From Candidatus Omnitrophota bacterium (GTDB taxonomy: Bacteria > Omnitrophota > Gorgyraeia > Zapsychrales > Zapsychraceae): a stretch of DNA of 64,000 nucleotides. The stretch covers positions 620,001 to 684,000 of the forward strand of contig JACKFL010000005.1 in the NCBI GenBank assembly GCA_020632495.1. The letters are read 5' to 3'. A model generated the notes under the pieces. It searched no databases. It was not told the origin of the DNA and was given only the letters and a program-made list of their open reading frames with translations. The position numbers and the translations under genes were made by a program. This document shows, piece after piece, positions 42,909 through 51,809 of the stretch (position 1 is its first letter; the number at the start of each line of letters is the position of its first letter).

Positions 42909-43454
42909 ATGCCCGACATCCTCATCCAAATTCAGGAACTCGGCCCGGTGTTTTTGGCGGCGCTTGTGTTGGCGTTGTTTGCGATTATGTTTTTAACCGG
43001 CAAGATCCGCGGACTGGAGTCGGCGATCGCGTCGCTGCGCAAGGCGCTCGACTACGAAAAACTGCGCGGGCGCTGTCCGTACCTGACCCTGGAGCGCGAC
43101 GACGAGGAGTACAAGTTGGTCCTCACCAACGACAGCTACTGCTACGCCAAGAACGTGCAGGTCCTGGACGCGCCGATGGTCGTCGACGTCGGCTTTCAAA
43201 AAAGGCTGACGCTCAGGTTCGAACCGATCGAGATGATCAAACCGCACACCAGCGCGCAGCTGCACTACAAGGCCTTTGACGGCGACCTGGACGTCACCAA
43301 CCACGACCCCGGCAAACTCATCCATTACTTCCCCAATTCCGGACTCGAACTGACCGTCACCTGTCAGAACATGGAAGGCGACCCGTTCCGCGAGGTGATC
43401 GTCAACGAAAAGGACAAGTTCCTGGTGCGCGGGGTCAAACCCGTAGAAAAATAG
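42909..43454 (+). CDS. Membrane-anchored protein of unknown function
   Basis: 181 residues. N-terminal hydrophobic helix (VFLAALVLALFAIMFL) followed by a short coiled coil and a beta-rich domain (LVLTNDSYCYAKNVQVLDAPM, LTLRFEPIEMIKPH) that resembles an immunoglobulin-like or arrestin-like fold by pattern only. Monocistronic by position; an AGGGACAG palindrome begins at its stop codon. No family assigned. Confidence 0.6.
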   Translation: MPDILIQIQELGPVFLAALVLALFAIMFLTGKIRGLESAIASLRKALDYEKLRGRCPYLTLERDDEEYKLVLTNDSYCYAKNVQVLDAPMVVDVGFQKRLTLRFEPIEMIKPHTSAQLHYKAFDGDLDVTNHDPGKLIHYFPNSGLELTVTCQNMEGDPFREVIVNEKDKFLVRGVKPVEK

Positions 43455-43515
43455 GGACAGTAACCTGTGCCCCGTTTTATCGCCCAAATAACAGGGGAAA
43501 GCGTGTCTGTCCCTA
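43452..43515. repeat. AGGGACAG palindromic REP-like element
   Basis: Outer arms tagggacag (43452-43460) and ctgtcccta (43507-43515) pair perfectly; inner cccc/gggg pairing follows. Begins within the stop codon of the previous gene. Confidence 0.7.
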
Positions 43516-43614
43516 ATTTCCCTTTCCCGTAGCCCGCGCGGCGCAATCCCGGTAAAATAAAATCATGTTGATTACTTCACTCTGCTTAGCGCGTGTTTGC
43601 GCGGGTACTTTGTG

Positions 43615-45438
43615 ATGTCCAAGCCAAACGTCCCAACCTGGCTCATCCCGCTGGCGCTGATCGCCGCCGCGGTGGCGGTGCACAGCGGCACGCTCGGTCA
43701 CGGGTTTCTCGTAGACGACGCCCATTTCCTCAAAGGACATTGGGCCGCCGGCTACCCGCGGCTGACCGACGTGTTTTTCCGCACCGCGTCCCAGCATTAC
43801 GCGCCGCTTTATCTCGCCGTCAATTATTGGCTGTTCGAGCACTACGGTCAAGCCCCGCAGGTCTTTCACGTCATCAACATCACGCTGTTCGCCTTGAATA
43901 TCGCGTTGTTTTATATCCTGGTCCGCGCCTGGGCGCAGTCCACGGCGCTGGCGGCCTTAAGCGCCTTGTTGATGACCGTGCATCCGGTGCACGCGTTTAT
44001 CGTCGGCTACAAGACCGGCAACTTTGTGTTTTACACGACCCTGCTGCAGCAAGTGTGCCTGCTGCTGCTGTGGCGCTCGATGCGCGGGGGTAAAGCGGGC
44101 CGGGCCGGTTTGATCGCCAGCTACGTAGTGTATGCGGTGGCGATCTTGTCTGTTGAGTGGGCCATGCTGTTTCCGCTGTACGCGCTGATGATGCTGCGTG
44201 TCTGCGGCGGGAAGTCGTGGCGCGACAGCCTGCGGGTGTGCGTTCCGTATATTGCGCTGGCCGCGGTGCAGGCCGCGCTGTATCTGCTCGTGGCCGGGCC
44301 GAGGGCGGGTCTGCTGGAACGGTTTCTCGCGGCCGACATCCTGCTGACGGAGTACGTCGGGCTGTGGGGATACTTTTTGGCCAAGTACGGGTTGACCGTT
44401 CTTACCGTGCACGGCACCGGATACATGTGGGACCTCGCCGCGGTCCCGGACCCGGCGTGGCTGTGGGCCGGATGGGGGACATTGGCGGCGGTCGGCGGGG
44501 CGGTCCTGTTCGGCGGACTGCGGACACAACGCTGGGGCGCGTTCGGCGGGGTATGGTTCCTGACGGGCTGGGTGCTGGTGTTGCCGGCAATGCTCGCGCA
44601 TCCGGCGCTGGGTTTTGTTTTTGAACCGCACTGGGTGTACTTCGCGTCCTTCGGTTTCTTTCTGTTGATCGCGCGCGGGCTGTTGGCGCTGGGCCGCCGT
44701 TTACCGCCGGCGGTAAATATTATCGGACTCGCCGCCATAGCGTTGTTTTGTGTCGCGGTCACGCTGCAGACGCAGCGGGTGATGCGCACCGAGGAGGCGT
44801 TTTGTGAATACTGGCTGAGCTATTCGCCGCGTAACCGGCTGGCCATGTCGCGGCTGGCGCAGATCTACACGGAGCAAGGCCGGCCGCGCGCCGCCCTGGC
44901 GATTCACCACCGGTTGCTCACCGCGGGCGACGGGCAGGAGTACCGTGAGCTGAATAACATCGCCGTGCTCCGGCACCGGCTGGGAGATCTGGAGGAGGCG
45001 GAGGCCCAGCTGCGCGAATCACTCGCCCGGGAACCGGGTTTTGCCGCGGCGTGGAATAATCTCGGACTGGTCCTGCAGGACCGCGGGCGGACGGCCGAAG
45101 CGATCGACGCCTTCCGGGCGGCCCTGCGGCGCAACCCGAACATGGTGCACGCGCGGATCAATTTAGCTTACCTGTATTTGCGGGAAGACCGGAACGACGA
45201 GGCGGCCGCCGCGATCGCGCCGCTGAGCCGGGCCGTCGTCAGTCCCGAATACGACCGGGAGGCGCTGATTATCACCGCGATCATCGCCGTCCGGCAACAG
45301 GATGCCGCGCGGTTGTCCCGGATTTATGCTGCCCTGCAGGAACGGCATCCCGGTGCGGCGGCCCGCATCCGGCTGGCCGATCAATTCGCCGTCTTCGGGC
45401 TGCCCGGGGAGGCGCGGCGAGCGTGGCCGTCCCGCTGA
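43615..45438 (+). CDS. Polytopic membrane protein with C-terminal TPR repeats
   Basis: 607 residues from the ATG at 43615 (GTG and TTG alternatives lie just upstream). Same plan as the protein at 20.8 kb: first luminal loop with GHGFLVDDAHFLKG (acidic pair as in GT-C enzymes), about eleven hydrophobic segments to residue 420, then TPR units (ALAIHHRLLTAGD, AEAQLRESLAREPGFAAAWNN, NPNMVHARINLAYLYL). Likely a TMTC/GT-C-type glycosyltransferase or scaffold in the inner membrane. Substrate unknown. Confidence 0.78.
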   Translation: MSKPNVPTWLIPLALIAAAVAVHSGTLGHGFLVDDAHFLKGHWAAGYPRLTDVFFRTASQHYAPLYLAVNYWLFEHYGQAPQVFHVINITLFALNIALFYILVRAWAQSTALAALSALLMTVHPVHAFIVGYKTGNFVFYTTLLQQVCLLLLWRSMRGGKAGRAGLIASYVVYAVAILSVEWAMLFPLYALMMLRVCGGKSWRDSLRVCVPYIALAAVQAALYLLVAGPRAGLLERFLAADILLTEYVGLWGYFLAKYGLTVLTVHGTGYMWDLAAVPDPAWLWAGWGTLAAVGGAVLFGGLRTQRWGAFGGVWFLTGWVLVLPAMLAHPALGFVFEPHWVYFASFGFFLLIARGLLALGRRLPPAVNIIGLAAIALFCVAVTLQTQRVMRTEEAFCEYWLSYSPRNRLAMSRLAQIYTEQGRPRAALAIHHRLLTAGDGQEYRELNNIAVLRHRLGDLEEAEAQLRESLAREPGFAAAWNNLGLVLQDRGRTAEAIDAFRAALRRNPNMVHARINLAYLYLREDRNDEAAAAIAPLSRAVVSPEYDREALIITAIIAVRQQDAARLSRIYAALQERHPGAAARIRLADQFAVFGLPGEARRAWPSR

Positions 45439-45448
45439 CCGAAAGTTT

Positions 45449-45477
45449 TTTAGAGATACGGCCGGCTGTGCTATGAT
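45449..45477 (+). promoter_or_regulatory. Promoter of the nuclease gene (possibly leaderless)
   Basis: TTTAGA (45449-45454), 17-bp spacer, TATGAT (45472-45477). The expected start base is about 7 bases on, which is the A of the ATG at 45484. No properly spaced ribosome site exists; gggg is only two bases from the ATG. Confidence 0.5.
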
Positions 45478-45483
45478 GGGGAC

Positions 45484-46380
45484 ATGAATAAAGTCGCGCG
45501 AGTATGGTTGGCCGGCTGCCTGTTGTGGGCGGCCGGAGCGGTCCCGCTGTCGGCGGGTGTGGTGGACAAGGACGTCTTCACGATCAAAGAGGTGATCGAC
45601 GGCGACACCATCGTGGTCGCCACCGATACCGGCCGGCAGTTGCGCGTGCGCATGATCGGTATCGACGCCCCGGAATTGCGCGACACCACCAAGGCGCGCA
45701 TCGACGCCGAGCAGGGCAAGGCGGAATTATCCGAACTGCTCAGCATGGGGCAGCGCGCCCGCAATTTCCTTACCGACGAATTGATCGTCACGACCTTTCC
45801 CTATGTTTATCTGGAATACGACGTGCACGACCTCGACAGCCAGGGCAATACCCTGGCCTACGTACACGTGTGCCCGGTCTCGGTGGCCCACCCGGCTGAA
45901 AAGTATATGGCATGCCCGCAATGTGTGATGTACCGCGACGGATATTATTGTTATCTGCTCAACGCGCTGATCGCGTATAAAGGTTATGCCAAACCCGCAC
46001 CGGTGCCGCCGAACAACCTTTTTACCAAACTCATCGGGCGCCTCTATGATGACGCCAAACGCAATGAACGCGGTTTGTGGGAAATCCACGACGGCGATGA
46101 TCCGCGCGTAACCAAGGTCGAATTCAATCCGCTGACTTCGAATCAGCCGTTGATCTCTCATAAACAGGCGTTGTCCATTGCCTACGATTACGCCGCGCAA
46201 AAAGGCCATCCCGTGCCCGACGGGTGGGAATACATCAGCGCCACGCATTACGAAGACAGCCAGGTGTGGGTCGTCGGCGTCGACCTGGCGCCCAGCGGCG
46301 GCGGCACGCACCTGGTCATCGGCATCGACGACCGCTCAGGCGACGTAGTCCGCTTCGAGGCGCAGGAGCATTTGCGTTGA
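45484..46380 (+). CDS. Exported thermonuclease-like protein with Cys insertion
   Basis: 298 residues with a signal peptide (cleaved near LSAGVV). Staphylococcal nuclease fold: EVIDGDTIVV, RVRMIGIDAPEL (catalytic Arg/Asp/Glu region), LAYVHV and NERGLWEIH (second catalytic Arg region). Between LAYVHV and LLNALIAYKGYAKP is an insertion of about 35 residues with CPVS and ACPQC, possibly metal or disulfide bound. The last 75 residues (ISHKQALSIAYDYAAQKG to the end) look like a PepSY-type domain. Probably degrades or binds extracellular nucleic acid. Confidence 0.85.
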   Translation: MNKVARVWLAGCLLWAAGAVPLSAGVVDKDVFTIKEVIDGDTIVVATDTGRQLRVRMIGIDAPELRDTTKARIDAEQGKAELSELLSMGQRARNFLTDELIVTTFPYVYLEYDVHDLDSQGNTLAYVHVCPVSVAHPAEKYMACPQCVMYRDGYYCYLLNALIAYKGYAKPAPVPPNNLFTKLIGRLYDDAKRNERGLWEIHDGDDPRVTKVEFNPLTSNQPLISHKQALSIAYDYAAQKGHPVPDGWEYISATHYEDSQVWVVGVDLAPSGGGTHLVIGIDDRSGDVVRFEAQEHLR

Positions 46381-46448
46381 TGGCAGGTCTCACAATTTAG
46401 TCCGCAGAAATGAAATTCAATCAAACAACATCTCCCTAAGAAAATATT

Positions 46449-46940
46449 ATGAGTGAAGAAGTATTATCCTCCTGGATCAAATCCGTCGAAGACCAATTCG
46501 CCGGCGGTCCGCCGGACGGCGCGGCGCTGGAGTGGGACAGGCACCGCTTCGAGCTGCAGGTGCGCGACTTTGCCAAGCCGTTCAAGTATTACAACCGGAC
46601 GTCCTTTGATAACAAATACTGCAACACCTACCAGGTGGCGATCGACCGCCCCGAGGAAGACCGCTGGCTGTTGCTGGTCCAGGTCAGCTTCATCGTCGAC
46701 GCCTACATCATGTGGTGGACGCACTATCTGCCCACCGGCCGGACCCAAGTCGGCCAGGTGCATCCCGAAAATGATATTCAGGGGATCAGCGAGAACATGC
46801 GCGCCTTTCTCAACGGCCAGGCCTTCATTGAAGTCCCGATGGACTGGTACCGCACCAAGCTTCCCCAAGTGGATCTGCAGATCAGCAAGCCCGAGGATGT
46901 CATCCTGGGCAAGTGCCTGTTTGAAGATCATTCGGGGTAG
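46449..46940 (+). CDS. Conserved-looking protein of unknown function
   Basis: 163 residues, soluble, no signal peptide. Aromatic-rich (FKYYNRTSF, YIMWWTHYLPTG, VPMDWYRTKLP). I do not recognise a family and see no catalytic motif. An overlapping frame in +1 has low-complexity Arg/Ser composition and is a shadow. The C15 peptidase gene begins 6 bp after its stop, so the two are probably cotranscribed. Confidence 0.65.
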   Translation: MSEEVLSSWIKSVEDQFAGGPPDGAALEWDRHRFELQVRDFAKPFKYYNRTSFDNKYCNTYQVAIDRPEEDRWLLLVQVSFIVDAYIMWWTHYLPTGRTQVGQVHPENDIQGISENMRAFLNGQAFIEVPMDWYRTKLPQVDLQISKPEDVILGKCLFEDHSG

Positions 46941-46946
46941 TGCGCC

Positions 46947-47564
46947 ATGAAACGAATCTTGCTCTACGGTTTTTCCGGCTTCGATCGATTTTCGCGTAAT
47001 CCTTCAAGGGATGTAGTCAACGCGCTGGCTGCGGGGCGTATCGCCGGGGTTAAGGTGGACAAGATAATTTTTAAAGTCGCCTATGCCCACGTTGAGCAAA
47101 AGGTCCCGCGGTTGCTGGCGAAGGCTGAGTATGACGCGGTCATCGGCTTCGGCCTGGCGCGCGGCGCGACCGGGATCCGCCTGGAAAAGGAGGCGCACAA
47201 CCTCATTAACAGCAAGACGGCGGACACCGACGGCATTCATCACAACCGCCGCAAGATCATCCGCGGCGGCCCGGATAGATACCTCAGCAGCGTCTCCCTC
47301 ACGCGTCTGCGTTCCGCACTTATTAAGGAAGACATTCCCGCAGCCGTTTCCCACGACGCCGGCGGGTACGTCTGCAATTTTACCTACTACCATATTCTCC
47401 ACCAGCTGCGGTCCCGACAGTCCCGATCCCGGTGCCTGTTTGTTCACATCCCCCTGTCCTGCGAGATCGTCTGCCGTATGAATGGGGCGGCCGCGTCGCT
47501 TCCCCAGGCCGTATTGACCCGGGCGGGCCGGGTGATCATCGGCAAGATTTTGCAAATCGGATAG
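46947..47564 (+). CDS. Pyroglutamyl-peptidase I-like cysteine peptidase (C15)
   Basis: 205 residues. Opening YGFSGFDRFSRNPSRDVV and the catalytic set fit family C15: Glu in GLARGATGIRLEKEAHN, Cys in DAGGYVCNFTYY, His in LFVHIP. Removes N-terminal pyroglutamate from peptides. The sequence is divergent in the middle, so substrate range may differ. It follows the unknown 163-residue gene. Confidence 0.82.
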   Translation: MKRILLYGFSGFDRFSRNPSRDVVNALAAGRIAGVKVDKIIFKVAYAHVEQKVPRLLAKAEYDAVIGFGLARGATGIRLEKEAHNLINSKTADTDGIHHNRRKIIRGGPDRYLSSVSLTRLRSALIKEDIPAAVSHDAGGYVCNFTYYHILHQLRSRQSRSRCLFVHIPLSCEIVCRMNGAAASLPQAVLTRAGRVIIGKILQIG

Positions 47565-47861
47565 GCGCAGTATTGACCTGTCCGGTCGTATTTCCGGACG
47601 GGGCGGGATTCGGTCCGGCCGCCGGGATGCGGACCGGCGCATAGTGCCTCACAAATCACCATATTTCAAATATTTACGTAAACTTCTCTCGGATCCCCCG
47701 CCGGCGCACAGATGTATTGACAATATCCGATTCTATGAGAGAATAATGTTCCCCTGGAAGCACCCCACCAGATCTCATCCACCGAATTGCGAGCAATGAT
47801 CACAACGGCTGACTAAGTGTGTGTGCGGCAAGTGGATAACGTATAACGGAGAGGAAGACCG
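47565..47861. promoter_or_regulatory. 297-bp gap with promoter for the DUF4914 gene
   Basis: TTGACA at 47717-47722; AATAAT at 47742-47747 with a long 19-bp spacer (or AGAATA at 17 bp). About 110 bases of leader follow. Two G+C-rich hairpins lie upstream (tccgg/ccgga near 47580; ggtccg/cggacc near 47613-47635) without T runs. No gene seen. Confidence 0.45.
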
Positions 47862-49757
47862 ATGACACAAGATTTGATTACATCCTGGCGCGACATGAAC
47901 CTGCCTGCGGAATTGCGCGATATGCTGGCCGCGGCCAAGTCCGTCCGCGTCCCGAAGACCCGCGCGGAACTCATTGATCTGACCATGGGCGGCGCGAAGA
48001 ATGACGTGTTTAACGTCGTCTACGACATTCCCGGCAAAGGCGAGATCACCGAGGCTGTGGTCCATCGCTGCCGCAACGGTGTTTCGGTGAACTACACCGA
48101 AGCTTATATGCGCCGGCGAGATCCGGAATGCATGCTGATCGCCGATGACCAGCCGACCGACAAGCCGCATTACAAGAACCGCTTCGACAAACCTTTCGCG
48201 GAACTGCATACCGAAATATTTGAATGGCTCACCGGCCAGGACCTGATTGTCCTACCGTTTTACGCCGGCAGCGCCTCACTCAATTGCGGGGCCTTGCTGA
48301 TCGGTCCGGCCAATGCGGCCTTTTTTGCCGCGGCACTGGCCGAGATTCAGGGGATGATCAAGGAAGACGAGATCAAGCCGGGCTTTCGGCCGAAGGCGGT
48401 GATCTATCTCGCCCCGACGTTCCGTCACAGTCTGTGCGACGGCAAGCAGGTCGTTGTTCATCACCGTTCGCCGCAAATGCACGAGATTTACTCATTGAAT
48501 CTTTATCCCGGTCCGAGCGCCAAGAAAGGCGTTTACGGCATGTTGCTCAATGTCGGGGAACAGGAAGGCTGGTTGACCGCCCACGGTTCCGCCGTTCGGG
48601 TCACCACACCCTACGACAACGAGTTTATCATTATGCATGAAGGCGCCAGCGGGGGCGGTAAGAGTGAAATGCTGCAGTATCCGCACCGTGAACCGGACGG
48701 CCGTCTGTTGACCGGAGAGAATATCGTCAACGGCAAGCGGCGCTACATCCCGCTGTTTCAGGGATGTTCACTCAGTCCGATCACCGACGACATGGCCCTG
48801 TGTGATCACGGGATTCAAAACACCAGCGGCAAGCTGGTGATCCAGGACGCGGAGGAAGGCTGGTTCGTCCGGGTCAATCACATCGACCGTTACGGCGTCG
48901 ACCAGTATGTCGAACGGCTGTGTACGAACCCGCCCGAGCCGCTCGTCTTCTTAAATCTTTTTTCCGTGCCGAGCGCTACATGCCTGATCTGGGAACATAC
49001 TCAGGACGCGCCGGGCAAGCCGTGCCCGAACCCGCGGGTGATCCTGCCGCGCGACATCGTTCCTGATATCATCAACGAACCGATGGAAGTGGACGTGCGC
49101 AGCTTCGGCGTGCGCACCCCGCCGTGTACCGCGGAGAATCCGACGTACGGCATCATCGGAATGCTGCACATCCTGCCGCCGGCCATTGCCTGGCTGTGGC
49201 GCTTGGTCGCCCCGCGCGGCTTTGCCAATCCGAGTATCACCGACACCGCCGGCATGACCAGCGAGGGGGTCGGATCGTACTGGCCGTTCGCCACCGGACG
49301 CCGTGTGGATCAGGCCAACCTGTTGCTGCGCCAGATCATCGAGACGCCGGGGACGCGCTACACCCTGATCCCCAATCAGCATATCGGTTCGTGGAAGGTC
49401 GGTTTCATGCCGCAGTGGATTTCACGCGAGTATATGTCGCGCCGCGGAAGCGCCAAATTCAAGCCGCATCAGATCGAACCGGCGCGCTGCTCGCTGCTCG
49501 GATGGGCCCTGCACCAGATGCAGATCGAAGGCTTCTTCCTGAACCGGGATTTACTGCAGGTCGACACTCAGCCGGAAGTCGGCGAAGCGGCTTATGATGC
49601 CGGCGCCAAGATCCTCACCGACTTCTTCAAACAGGAACTCGAGTTTTACCTGAAAGAAGCCGACCTTGATGAGACCGGCCGGGCCATCATCGAATGCTGC
49701 ATGCAGGACGGCGAGGTGGAAGACTATAAACGCCTCACCTCCGGTGACCAGTCGTAA
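47862..49757 (+). CDS. P-loop protein of the DUF4914 / PEPCK-like type
   Basis: 631 residues, soluble. MHEGASGGGKSEMLQYPH is a Walker A-type loop like that of PEP carboxykinases and HPr kinases; conserved blocks include LPFYAGSASLNCGALLIGP, DPLITD-like SPITDDMALCDHG and PNQHIGSWKVGFMPQW. I believe this is the DUF4914 family, whose reaction is unknown; a nucleotide-dependent kinase or carboxykinase-like activity is a reasonable inference. It stands alone with its own promoter and a strong terminator. Confidence 0.7.
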   Translation: MTQDLITSWRDMNLPAELRDMLAAAKSVRVPKTRAELIDLTMGGAKNDVFNVVYDIPGKGEITEAVVHRCRNGVSVNYTEAYMRRRDPECMLIADDQPTDKPHYKNRFDKPFAELHTEIFEWLTGQDLIVLPFYAGSASLNCGALLIGPANAAFFAAALAEIQGMIKEDEIKPGFRPKAVIYLAPTFRHSLCDGKQVVVHHRSPQMHEIYSLNLYPGPSAKKGVYGMLLNVGEQEGWLTAHGSAVRVTTPYDNEFIIMHEGASGGGKSEMLQYPHREPDGRLLTGENIVNGKRRYIPLFQGCSLSPITDDMALCDHGIQNTSGKLVIQDAEEGWFVRVNHIDRYGVDQYVERLCTNPPEPLVFLNLFSVPSATCLIWEHTQDAPGKPCPNPRVILPRDIVPDIINEPMEVDVRSFGVRTPPCTAENPTYGIIGMLHILPPAIAWLWRLVAPRGFANPSITDTAGMTSEGVGSYWPFATGRRVDQANLLLRQIIETPGTRYTLIPNQHIGSWKVGFMPQWISREYMSRRGSAKFKPHQIEPARCSLLGWALHQMQIEGFFLNRDLLQVDTQPEVGEAAYDAGAKILTDFFKQELEFYLKEADLDETGRAIIECCMQDGEVEDYKRLTSGDQS

Positions 49758-49785
49758 AACGTAGATTGACCCGCTGACTTATACC

Positions 49786-49827
49786 AAAGCCCCGCATTTA
49801 CCGACATCGGAATGCGGGGCTTTTTTT
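49786..49827 (+). terminator. Rho-independent terminator
   Basis: 13-bp stem aaagccccgcatt/aatgcggggcttt, 12-base loop, then a T7 run (49821-49827). Confidence 0.93.
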
Positions 49828-49906
49828 GGGAACACTCGATAAGCCGCGGCAATGTGCTAGAATAGACCCCATATCAAACCAGCGGAATTGATCTGCCCCT
49901 CATAGC

Positions 49907-51697
49907 ATGGAAGAACATTATCTTATTCAATTGGCCGGGATCGTTATCATCGGCACGGCGGCCCAGTGGCTGGCAATGCGCCTGAAGCTTCCGTCAATCC
50001 TGTTTTTGCTGGCCTTCGGTTTTCTGGCCGGGCCGGTCCTGCATCTCATTCATCCGGACGAACTCTTCGGCCACCTGCTGTTCCCGGTGATTTCACTGTC
50101 GGTGGCCATCATCCTTTTCGAAGGCGGGATGGACCTGCGGCTGGAGGAGCTTAAGGACATCGGCCGCATCGTGGCGCATTTCATCACTATCGGGGTCGTG
50201 ACCACCTGGGTGATGGTGGCCCTGGCCGCATACTTCATTCTCGATTTGGGGCTGACGCTGTCGATTCTCTTCGGCGCGATCTTGGTCGTGACCGGACCGA
50301 CCGTGGTCGGGCCGCTGCTGCGCCATGTGCGCCCGTCGGGACGGGTGAAGAATATGGTGAAGTGGGAAGGGATCATGAACGATCCTGTCGGCGTTTTGTT
50401 GGCCGTTCTCGCCTTCGAGTCGATCATGGTCGGCGACATCAACGCGGCGTGGACCATCGTGGCCGCTGGTATATTGAAGACCATCTTTTTGTCCGCGGTT
50501 ATCGGCGTGGCCAGCGCCTATCTGCTCACCTTTCTACTCAGCCGCTACTGGATACCGGATGTCCTGCATCAGGTGGTGACCCTGATGTTCATCTTCTTCG
50601 CCTTTGTGGTATCAGACCTGTTGCAGGGTGAGTCCGGACTGCTGGCCGTCACCCTGATGGGGATTATCATGGCCAATCAGGACAAGGTCGCGGTGAAGCA
50701 TATTCTGGAATTTAAAGAAATCCTGCGCACGCTGATCATCTCGATTCTTTTTATCATCCTGTCGGCCCGGCTGAAGTTAAGTGATTTTGCGGATATCAAC
50801 GGCACGCATGTTTTATTTCTGTTGGTCCTGATTGTCATCATCCGTCCGGTCAGCGTCCTGTTATCATCGATCGGCACGAACTTGAACTGGAAGGAAAAGA
50901 TCTTCGTATCGCTGATGGCGCCGCGCGGGATCGTGGCCGCGGCCATGGCATCGATCTTCGCCTTTGAGCTGGCCTCGGCCGGCCGGCAGCAGGGCGTGGT
51001 GCTGATGCCGTTGACGTTTCTGGTTATCGCGGTCACCGTGACGTTTTACAGCCTGATGATCACGCCGGTCTCACGCTGGCTGGGAATCTCCAAAAGGAAT
51101 CCGCAGGGTGTCATTATCGTCGGGGCGCACGATTGGGCGCGATTGATCGGACAAAAGCTCGTCGCGCTGGGGTTCAAGGTCCTGATGGTCGACAGCAACC
51201 GCGGAAATATCCGGCAGTCCCTCAAGGAAGGGCTGCAAACTTATATGGGGAACATCCTGCAGGAAAACATCGAAGACCGCCTCAATCTCGATGAAGTCGG
51301 CCGGATCATGTGTCTGACCTCCAACGATGAAGCCAATGCCCTGGCATCGCTTCATTTTCAGGATTTGCTGGGCACGGCCAATGTGTTTCAATTGTCTCCG
51401 GAACCGGCGGAAGGGAAGAACATTCAGGCGCATTCACCGAAGCATATGCGCGGCCGGCATCTGTTCGGCCGGGGACTCGATTTTCAGCGGCTGACTGCGA
51501 TCTTCGAATCGGGCGTGGAACTGTGCGAGTTGACGGTCGGGGAGGATTTCGAGATGGAACGCTTTTTGTCGTCCTACGACGGAAAGGCGATCCCGTTGTT
51601 CTTGGTCGACGACAGCAAACTGCGCATCTTTGCCGCGGATGATCCGCCGGAACCGCAATCGGGTCATGTGCTGGTGTATCTGGCCAAGCCCGCCTGA
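49907..51697 (+). CDS. Cation/proton antiporter (CPA family) with RCK/TrkA-N domain
   Basis: 596 residues. About twelve membrane helices (1-400) with VTGPTVVGPLLRHVRP and the ion-site region GIMNDPVGVLLAVL (ND form, as in CPA1-type exchangers). Then a Rossmann RCK-like domain (about 400-510) starting GVIIVGAHDWARLIGQKL and a C-terminal ligand-type domain. Exchanges Na+ or K+ for H+, gated by a nucleotide. It may couple to the ion used by the V/A-ATPase. TAGAAT at 49858-49863 could be its -10 box. Confidence 0.9.
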   Translation: MEEHYLIQLAGIVIIGTAAQWLAMRLKLPSILFLLAFGFLAGPVLHLIHPDELFGHLLFPVISLSVAIILFEGGMDLRLEELKDIGRIVAHFITIGVVTTWVMVALAAYFILDLGLTLSILFGAILVVTGPTVVGPLLRHVRPSGRVKNMVKWEGIMNDPVGVLLAVLAFESIMVGDINAAWTIVAAGILKTIFLSAVIGVASAYLLTFLLSRYWIPDVLHQVVTLMFIFFAFVVSDLLQGESGLLAVTLMGIIMANQDKVAVKHILEFKEILRTLIISILFIILSARLKLSDFADINGTHVLFLLVLIVIIRPVSVLLSSIGTNLNWKEKIFVSLMAPRGIVAAAMASIFAFELASAGRQQGVVLMPLTFLVIAVTVTFYSLMITPVSRWLGISKRNPQGVIIVGAHDWARLIGQKLVALGFKVLMVDSNRGNIRQSLKEGLQTYMGNILQENIEDRLNLDEVGRIMCLTSNDEANALASLHFQDLLGTANVFQLSPEPAEGKNIQAHSPKHMRGRHLFGRGLDFQRLTAIFESGVELCELTVGEDFEMERFLSSYDGKAIPLFLVDDSKLRIFAADDPPEPQSGHVLVYLAKPA

Positions 51698-51809
51698 TCG
51701 ACGATTGCAAAGACGGGGCCGGAATGTAATTCACAAAGCGTCATGCTTTGGTTATACTCGATAGACTGGACCAAATCTCACGATAGCCGCCAATCAGGGG
51801 GAGGAGCCG

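Noticed and set aside
46453..46950. 165-codon plus-strand frame overlapping the 163-residue gene
   Set aside because: Arg/Ser/Thr-rich +1 shadow; the chosen frame has normal composition and a start matching the gene spacing.
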